DNA of 11,022 bases, taken from contig CAIXOZ010000040.1 in assembly GCA_903921295.1 (NCBI GenBank), positions 1-11,022 of the forward strand, in the 5' to 3' direction. Below the pieces are notes generated by a model. It had not been told where the DNA came from and ran no database searches. It was given only the letters and a program-made list of their open reading frames with translations. Positions 6,644 through 11,022 of this stretch are shown piece by piece. The position numbers and the translations under genes were made by a program. Position 1 is the stretch's first letter; every line of letters begins with the position of its first letter. The DNA comes from an uncultured cyanobacterium (lineage in GTDB: Bacteria; Cyanobacteriota; Cyanobacteriia; PCC-6307; Cyanobiaceae).

Positions 6644-7726
6644 GTGGAATACGCGCCCGCCAGGTCTTCAGTCCGTGGCGCTGCCGGCCGCCTCAAGGCG
6701 CTGGGGGCCACGGCCCTGGTGCTGGCGGCCAGCGGTTTCGGGCTCAGCGCCTGTGGTGGCCCTGGCACAGGGGGGAGCGCTGGCGGCTCCGGCCGCACTT
6801 CGCTGCTGCTGGTGAGCTACGCCGTCACCAAGACCGCCTACGACCGGATCCTGCCGGGCTTCAAGGCCGACTGGAAAAAGAAGACCGGCGAAGACCTGGA
6901 GATCACCACCAGCTATGGCGGTTCCGGCAGCCAGACCCGGGCTGTGATCGATGGCCTCGAAGCCGATGTGGTCACCCTGGCCCTCAGTGACGATGTGCAG
7001 AAGCTGCAGGCGGCGGGCCTGGTGCAGCCGGGCTGGGAGCAGGAGATCCCCGGCAACAGCGTCATCACCCGCTCGGTGGTGGCCCTGATCACCCGGGAGG
7101 GCAATCCGAAGGGGCTTCGCCAGTGGAGCGACCTCAGCCGCCCCGGGGTTTCGGTGGTCACCGCCAACCCGAAGACCTCAGGCGGTGCCCGCTGGAACGT
7201 GCTGGCGCTCTGGGGCTCCGTGAAGAGCACCGGTGGCAGCGACGCCCAGGCAGCCGCCTTCCTGGGCTCGATCGTGCAGCAGGTGCCGAGCCTGCCGCGG
7301 GATGCCAGGGAGGCCTCGGATGCGTTCCTGAAGCGCAACCAGGGCGATGTGCTGCTCAATTACGAGAACGAAGCGATCCTCGCCCGACGGAGCGGCAATC
7401 TCAAGGGTGGCTTTGTGGTGCCGAGCCGCAACATCAGCATCGAGGGCCCGGTGGCGGTGGTGGATCGCAACGTCGATCGCCATGGCAACCGCAAGGCCGC
7501 CGAAGCCCTGGCCGCCTATCTGCAATCGGAGCCGGCGCAGGCGATCTTCGCCGAGGAGGGCTTCCGGCCGGTGAATGCCACCGTCTGGAACCGGGTCAAG
7601 GACCGCTTCGCGCCGGTGCCGGAGCTGTTCACGGTTGAGAGCCTCGGAGGCTGGCCGCAGCTGGATCAGACCCTGTTCCGCAATGGCGGCCTCTGGGATC
7701 AGCTGCTGCGCCAGCGCCGTCGCTGA
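6644..7726 (+). CDS. sbpA: Lipoprotein sulfate/thiosulfate-binding protein, copy 2
   Basis: A paralogue of the preceding gene, 360 residues, clearly alignable along its whole length. The N-terminus differs: a hydrophobic segment (22-34) runs into the lipobox LSAC with Cys37, followed by a Gly/Ser-rich linker (38-50), so it should be anchored to a membrane by lipidation. The family signature NPKTSGGAR is at 175-183. Ligand-site equivalents are Ala60, Ser94, Ser179-Gly-Gly181, Ala221 and Tyr240; the last replaces the Trp seen in copy 1 and in enteric Sbp (E. coli CysP has Phe there, from memory), so ligand preference may differ. Start is GTG in the same TACCGTGG context as copy 1. Blocks of identical DNA are shared with copy 1 (27 nt at 5578-5604 and 6802-6828). 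Same strand and a 147-bp gap allow co-transcription or an own promoter. The gene ends convergent with the channel gene. Confidence 0.92.
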   Translation: MEYAPARSSVRGAAGRLKALGATALVLAASGFGLSACGGPGTGGSAGGSGRTSLLLVSYAVTKTAYDRILPGFKADWKKKTGEDLEITTSYGGSGSQTRAVIDGLEADVVTLALSDDVQKLQAAGLVQPGWEQEIPGNSVITRSVVALITREGNPKGLRQWSDLSRPGVSVVTANPKTSGGARWNVLALWGSVKSTGGSDAQAAAFLGSIVQQVPSLPRDAREASDAFLKRNQGDVLLNYENEAILARRSGNLKGGFVVPSRNISIEGPVAVVDRNVDRHGNRKAAEALAAYLQSEPAQAIFAEEGFRPVNATVWNRVKDRFAPVPELFTVESLGGWPQLDQTLFRNGGLWDQLLRQRRR

Positions 7727-7742
7727 GGCCACCGGGTCGCTC

Positions 7743-7775
7743 GAGGGGGAGCAGCTGCGTGCTGATCTGCCCCTC
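7743..7775. terminator. Weak hairpin after sbp copy 2
   Basis: GAGGGG (7743-7748) can pair with CCCCTC (7770-7775), with an inner AGCA/TGCT pair (7750-7753 with 7760-7763). It starts 16 nt after the stop codon. The interrupted stem and missing T-run make this a weak call. The rest of the space up to 7970 shows nothing I recognise. Confidence 0.25.
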
Positions 7776-7970
7776 CGCCTCGATGAGCTGATGCTCGGAG
7801 CCGAGGTGAAGGTGGTCACTCCCCCTGGATCGCTCCCTGCACCTCCCGGATCCGTCGTCGAGGGATTGAAAGCGCTCCTCAGCTGCGAAAGGCTCCCTGA
7901 AGCGCCGCACCCTGAGGCCAAGCCATCGGAGCCCGTACCGTTGGGCGACGAACGCGTGGGCAGCGACCTC

Positions 7971-8030
7971 GTTGGCCAGGAGCTGGTTGGCTAGGAGCTG
8001 GTTGGCTAGGAGGTGGTGGGCTGGGAGGTG
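7971..8030. repeat. 15-bp tandem repeat spanning the channel gene's stop codon
   Basis: Four head-to-tail 15-bp units on the plus strand: GTTGGCCAGGAGCTG (7971), GTTGGCTAGGAGCTG (7986), GTTGGCTAGGAGGTG (8001) and GTGGGCTGGGAGGTG (8016). More degenerate copies run on to about 8075. The period is five codons, in frame with the channel gene on the minus strand. The unit nearest the coding part reads Q-P-T-T-S; the next two carry TAG where that unit has CAG, at 8006-8008 (the gene's stop) and 7991-7993. Thus the array lies half inside and half outside the gene. Confidence 0.9.
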
Positions 8031-9046
8031 GTCGGCTCCGCCGGGGCGGGCTCGGAACTGGTTGGCGCCGACCGGGTTCGTTCCAGGCTGGCCGGTTCAG
8101 AGCTGCCCTGATCCGGGCCAGTGAGCGGCCGGCTGTGTTCACGCGCCAGTTCCATCGACTCCGTGGTCTGCACCGTCAGGCGGCTGATCAGCACGCCCAT
8201 GACCACGGCGATGTAGATCGGGCCGATGATCGCGAACATCATGCTCAGCATCTGGGCCTGGGGCGTCGTCGGTGTGATGTCGCCGTAGCCGACCGTGGTG
8301 ACCGTGGTGAAGGCGAAGTAGGTGAGACGCTCGAAATCCAGCTGCCAGACCTTCACCCCGGGCTGGCCCGCCAGCTGGGCATCCAGCAGACCGCTGAGCC
8401 TGTTGGTCTCGGTGGCCTGGAAGCTGCCGGGATGGATCGTTTCCAGAACCGCCAGCAACAGACCGGCGGTGATGCCGATCATCAGGTAGCCGGCCACCGC
8501 CCCCATCAGCACCCGCCCGTTCACCCGGACCTCCATCGCCAGGAGTCGCACCAGCCGAAGGGTGCTCCAGGCGGCGAAGGTGCTCCAGAGCACCAGCAGC
8601 GGCAGCCCCGTACCCCGATGCACCAGGGGCGTGAACGACCAGAACAGCTGCGAGGCAAAGGTGGCCAACCCAATCAGGCGATACGCCCGAAGCAGCCAAT
8701 GCTCCGTGCTTGGTGTGATCGAAAACGCCCCGAGCCGGAACACGAGCACCAACAGCACCAGGCTGTAGCTGAAGGGGCCGAAGTTGCGCAGGTGCCTGGG
8801 CATGGCGTAGGCCAGTAACGCCACCAGACAGCTGAGCAGCAGCTGGAAGTAGAAGCGATGGCGCTTGTGGGCCTGGCTGGTGTGCGAAAAGGGCCGGGTC
8901 ACCGGCAACACCAGCCGCAGGATGCGGTAAAGCAGCGGCCGCACAGGACGGGAGGTGTGTGGCGCCGATGGGGCCCTGAGACCGCCGCGGCGACCAACCG
9001 CCGCAGCCTGGCCTCCAGCCCGATCAGCGTGGTGGGGTTCAGCCAT
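8006..9046 (-). CDS. Six-TM voltage-gated-like potassium channel protein
   Basis: A 346-residue inner-membrane protein with the potassium selectivity filter TTVTTVGYGDITP (TVGYGD at 251-256), preceded by the pore helix FERLTYFAF. Hydrophobic segments at about 67-83, 92-110, 119-138, 147-165, 178-201 and 265-288 give a six-TM topology with the pore between the last two. Basic residues after the fourth (RLVRLL near 164-169) hint at, but do not prove, a voltage sensor. No RCK/TrkA-N regulatory domain follows; instead the C-terminus is a disordered Ser/Pro/Glu/Thr-rich tail (about 313-346) ending in five-residue repeats. The ATG at 9046 has a good ribosome site (AAGGGGGAGG, 4 nt upstream). It lies 32 bp after the Nif11-family gene, probably the third gene of an operon with it and the SRAP gene. 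Pore function is well supported; gating and physiological role are not visible. Confidence 0.88.
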   Translation of the reverse strand: MAEPHHADRAGGQAAAVGRRGGLRAPSAPHTSRPVRPLLYRILRLVLPVTRPFSHTSQAHKRHRFYFQLLLSCLVALLAYAMPRHLRNFGPFSYSLVLLVLVFRLGAFSITPSTEHWLLRAYRLIGLATFASQLFWSFTPLVHRGTGLPLLVLWSTFAAWSTLRLVRLLAMEVRVNGRVLMGAVAGYLMIGITAGLLLAVLETIHPGSFQATETNRLSGLLDAQLAGQPGVKVWQLDFERLTYFAFTTVTTVGYGDITPTTPQAQMLSMMFAIIGPIYIAVVMGVLISRLTVQTTESMELAREHSRPLTGPDQGSSEPASLERTRSAPTSSEPAPAEPTTSQPTTS

Positions 9047-9078
9047 GGCGCCTCCCCCTTGCCTCGGCCGAACTGCGA

Positions 9079-9324
9079 TCAGCCATAAACGAAATGCCGC
9101 AGGCGACGTGCCTCGAGCCCGGCCTGATGCTGGAGCTCGCTGTCGCTGAGCTGCTCCTCCTGCCGTTGCTGAGCAGCGATTACATCCTCAGCCTGCAGAT
9201 CAAAGCCCTCGGCGGCCGCCAGGGAGAGGAAGGCCTCCAGCTCCAGCGGTTCCGCAAGACGCTCGGCCAGCTCCGGCCGGCTGCGCGCCAGGGTCACAAA
9301 AGCATCGAGCTGTTCGAGACTCAT
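9079..9324 (-). CDS. Nif11-family small protein
   Basis: An 81-residue protein beginning MSLEQLDAFVTLARSRPELA and continuing with an 'EAFLSLAAAEGFDLQAEDV' segment (30-48). These match the Nif11 domain pattern (SLEQL..F......P.L...L, then A...GF......). Nif11 proteins are small, of unknown biochemical role, common in cyanobacteria, and some serve as leader regions of ribosomally made, modified peptides. Here the tail (QQRQEEQLSD ... RRLRHFVYG) is charged, has no double-Gly cleavage site and no Cys/Ser/Thr-rich core, so a modified-peptide precursor is unlikely. The start is the ATG at 9324; a GGAG lies too far upstream (about 17 nt) and translation may be coupled to the SRAP gene, which ends 26 bp before. 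The channel gene starts 32 bp after its stop. Function unknown. Confidence 0.78.
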   Translation of the reverse strand: MSLEQLDAFVTLARSRPELAERLAEPLELEAFLSLAAAEGFDLQAEDVIAAQQRQEEQLSDSELQHQAGLEARRLRHFVYG

Positions 9325-9350
9325 CAGGGGCCGGCGGCGATGCTCCTTCT

Positions 9351-10037
9351 TTAGCCAAAAAGTGTCAGTTGTTGGCAGGCCAGCGGCTCCGGTTCGGCCT
9401 GGCCGGAGCGCAGCCGCACCGGCAGCGCCTCCCAGTCGCTGCCATCCCAGGGCTCCAGCAGGGGCTGAAGCGCCCGCAGGCCCGGCCCATCGGCAGGAGC
9501 CAGCCACGGCTGCTCCAGGCCGCGGGGGATCACCACCGGCATCCGGGGATGCAACGGGCGCAGCCCGGCATTGGCGGCGGTGGTGAGCAGACAGCACGTC
9601 TCCAGCTCGCTGCCATCGGGGCCGATCCAGCGCTCCCACAACCCGGCCAGCCAGAAGGGCGCCTGATCCCGGCGCCGGATCCAGTGGGCCTGGCGGGCCG
9701 CTCCCACGCCGGACCACTCGAAATAACCATCGGCCGGCAGCAGGCAACGGCGATGGCGCCAGGCGGCGCGGAAGCTGGCCCGCTCGGCAACGGTTTCAGC
9801 GCGGGCAAGGATCGGACGTCGGGCCGTGCGCGGGTCTTCGCACCAGTCGGGGACCAGCCCCCAGAGCGCCAGCGACACCGACGACCGGCCCTCCTCCAGG
9901 CGCTGCAGCAGCAGCGGTTCGCCGGGATGAAGCTGCGGCCTCGGGGCGTAGTGCTGCTCCAGGCCCGGCGGCCAGGCGCCGGAGAGCTGCGGCTTCAGCT
10001 CCGCCAGGGGGGTGGTGAGGGAGAAGCGGCCGCACAT
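9351..10037 (-). CDS. SRAP (YedK/HMCES-type) abasic-site protein
   Basis: A 228-residue SOS-response-associated peptidase family protein. Members crosslink their N-terminal cysteine to abasic sites in single-stranded DNA, shielding the lesion during replication; the protein removes its own Met1 first. The start MCGRFSL exposes Cys2, and the catalytic Glu and His are in PADGYFEW (Glu107) and PLHPRMPVV (His163). LALWGLVPDW (57-66) and the Arg of ARAET (79) are also typical. Unusually, the position before ARAET, an Asn in E. coli YedK (Asn75 by memory) and most relatives, is Leu77 (RRPILARAET), and the 'YNxAP' motif reads QHYAP. No lexA-like operator could be identified. Upstream of the ATG the minus strand has no purine-rich ribosome site. 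It heads a probable operon with the Nif11 protein and the channel, and is divergent from ftsH with a 96-bp gap. Confidence 0.9.
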   Translation of the reverse strand: MCGRFSLTTPLAELKPQLSGAWPPGLEQHYAPRPQLHPGEPLLLQRLEEGRSSVSLALWGLVPDWCEDPRTARRPILARAETVAERASFRAAWRHRRCLLPADGYFEWSGVGAARQAHWIRRRDQAPFWLAGLWERWIGPDGSELETCCLLTTAANAGLRPLHPRMPVVIPRGLEQPWLAPADGPGLRALQPLLEPWDGSDWEALPVRLRSGQAEPEPLACQQLTLFG

Positions 10038-10133
10038 GAAGGGAGGTGAGGCAACGTTCGGTTCTCACACCCGGGCCAGCGGTCCAGGGCGTGGGGATCG
10101 GGCCTAGCTTGGCCGCCAATCGACACCGCTGCG
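10038..10133. promoter_or_regulatory. Divergent spacer between SRAP gene and ftsH
   Basis: Ninety-six bases must contain the 5' signals of both genes. The only structure seen is GGCC-TAGCTT-GGCC at 10101-10114. Neither start has a clear ribosome site on its own strand; the purine-rich GAAGGGAGGTGAGG at 10038-10051 lies on the strand opposite to SRAP and too far from ftsH. No firm promoter was identified. Confidence 0.35.
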
Positions 10134-11022
10134 ATGGCCATTCGCCAGGACGACACAGGACCGAACCGGCGGTTCGGCATCGTCAACCTGATTCTGATCG
10201 GCTTCGGGGTGCTGCTGCTCTTCAGCAACTTCCTGCCGAATCAGGGGATGCAGCAGGTGCCGCGGGTGCCCTACTCCCTGTTCATCAGTCAGGTGGATGA
10301 CGGTGCCGTCAAGCGGGCCTACATCACCCAGGACCAGATCCGCTATGAGCTGAGCAACGCCGAGGAGGGGGCTCCGTCGGTGCTGGCGACAACGCCGATC
10401 TTCGACATGGATCTGCCCCAGCGCCTTGAGGCCAAGGGCGTGGAATTCGCGGCCGCGCCTCCGAAGCGCCCCAGCTTCATCACCACGGCCCTGAGCTGGG
10501 TGGTGCCGCCGCTGATCTTCATCCTGGTGCTGCAGTTCTTCGCCCGTCGCAGCGGCATGGGCGGCGCCCAGGGGGCGTTGAGCTTCACCAAGAGCAAGGC
10601 CAAGGTCTACGTGCCGGATGAGGAATCCCGCGTCACCTTCGCCGATGTGGCCGGTGTGGACGAGGCCAAGGCCGAGCTCACCGAGATCGTTGATTTCCTG
10701 AAGACCCCCGAGCGCTACACCGCCATCGGCGCCCGCATTCCCAAAGGTGTGCTCCTGGTGGGACCTCCCGGCACCGGCAAGACGCTGCTCTCCAAAGCCG
10801 TGGCCGGTGAAGCGGGCGTGCCCTTCTTCATCATCAGCGGCTCCGAATTCGTGGAGCTGTTCGTGGGCGCCGGCGCGGCTCGGGTCCGGGATCTGTTCGA
10901 TGAGGCCAAGAAGAAGGCCCCCTGCATCATCTTCATCGACGAACTCGATGCGATCGGCAAGAGCCGCGCCGGCTCGATGGGTGTGGTCGGCGGGAACGAT
11001 GAGCGTGAGCAGACCCTGAACC
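10134..11022 (+). CDS. ftsH: ATP-dependent zinc metalloprotease FtsH, N-terminal part (3' end outside window)
   Basis: The first 296 codons of a membrane-bound AAA+ protease. FtsH extracts and degrades damaged membrane proteins; in cyanobacteria FtsH hexamers take part in photosystem II repair and iron/stress responses. Seen here: a first TM helix (about 14-33), a periplasmic or lumenal domain starting VPYSLFISQVDDGAV, a second TM helix (about 122-139), then the AAA domain from VTFADVAGVDEAKAELTEIV. Walker A is GPPGTGKT, followed by SGSEFVELFVGAGAARVRDL and Walker B IIFIDELDAIGKSR. The final residues GGNDEREQTLN belong to the second region of homology. The HExxH protease site lies beyond the window. 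The segment TTPIFDMDLPQRLEAKGVEF and the GAGAAR/ELDAIGKSR variants resemble the cyanobacterial FtsH1/FtsH3 type more than FtsH2; I would not choose between them. The ATG at 10134 is the natural family start. Confidence 0.95.
   Translation, partial: MAIRQDDTGPNRRFGIVNLILIGFGVLLLFSNFLPNQGMQQVPRVPYSLFISQVDDGAVKRAYITQDQIRYELSNAEEGAPSVLATTPIFDMDLPQRLEAKGVEFAAAPPKRPSFITTALSWVVPPLIFILVLQFFARRSGMGGAQGALSFTKSKAKVYVPDEESRVTFADVAGVDEAKAELTEIVDFLKTPERYTAIGARIPKGVLLVGPPGTGKTLLSKAVAGEAGVPFFIISGSEFVELFVGAGAARVRDLFDEAKKKAPCIIFIDELDAIGKSRAGSMGVVGGNDEREQTLN

Noticed and set aside
7178..7921. Long minus-strand open frame of 247 codons antisense to sbp copy 2
   Set aside because: Its composition follows the GC-rich third positions of the sense gene and it shows no family motif. 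It is in frame with the channel gene beyond two TAG stops, which is noted in a finding, but not a gene.
9079..9324. Nif11 protein as a modified-peptide precursor
   Set aside because: No GG or GA cleavage site, no Cys/Ser/Thr-rich core and no modification or export enzyme genes nearby.
9094..9354. Plus-strand open frame opposite the Nif11 gene
   Set aside because: The minus-strand frame carries the Nif11 pattern and fits operon spacing; the plus frame is leucine-rich antisense.

Overview
The window looks like chromosomal DNA from a GC-rich unicellular cyanobacterium, most likely the Synechococcus/Cyanobium group. The evidence is the cyanobacterial-type FtsH start at the right end, two SbpA-type sulfate-binding proteins with the cyanobacterial 'SYAVTK' N-terminus, a Nif11-family small protein, and very high GC in most genes. 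The genus assignment is an inference from protein recognition only.

Left part (1-3602): the C-terminal end of an unrecognised gene, then two minus-strand genes for exported proteins. These are a Tat-exported berberine-bridge-type FAD oxidase (176-1759) and a Sec-exported nucleoside-hydrolase-fold protein (2010-3176). The stretch is visibly poorer in GC than what follows (for example 26 of 60 bases G+C at 2641-2700 against 44 of 60 at 3841-3900), so it may be acquired or accessory DNA. A 426-bp gene-free stretch with a run of small perfect inverted repeats lies before ribD.

Middle part (3603-7726): ribD (riboflavin biosynthesis) faces a gene for a small Rrf2-family repressor that resembles CymR and lacks the IscR iron-sulfur cysteines. 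This repressor is divergent from two tandem sulfate/thiosulfate-binding protein genes. One paralogue has a cleavable signal peptide and the other a lipoprotein signal. They differ at the ligand-site aromatic residue (Trp versus Tyr). No cysT/cysW/cysA permease genes are in the window. The layout suggests a sulfur-responsive uptake locus controlled by the Rrf2 protein.

Right part (8006-11022): a probable three-gene minus-strand operon runs SRAP/YedK-type abasic-site protein (9351-10037), Nif11-family small protein (9079-9324), then a six-TM potassium-channel-like protein (8006-9046). The channel's Pro/Ser/Thr-rich tail ends in a 15-bp tandem repeat that itself contains stop codons. Divergent from this operon is the 5' part of an FtsH membrane protease gene, cut by the window end.

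No RNA genes, insertion sequences or CRISPR arrays were seen. The best candidates for unusual biology are the Rrf2/dual-SbpA locus, the substituted active sites in the SRAP and nucleoside-hydrolase-like proteins, and the SRAP-Nif11-channel gene set. None of these is proof of a new system.
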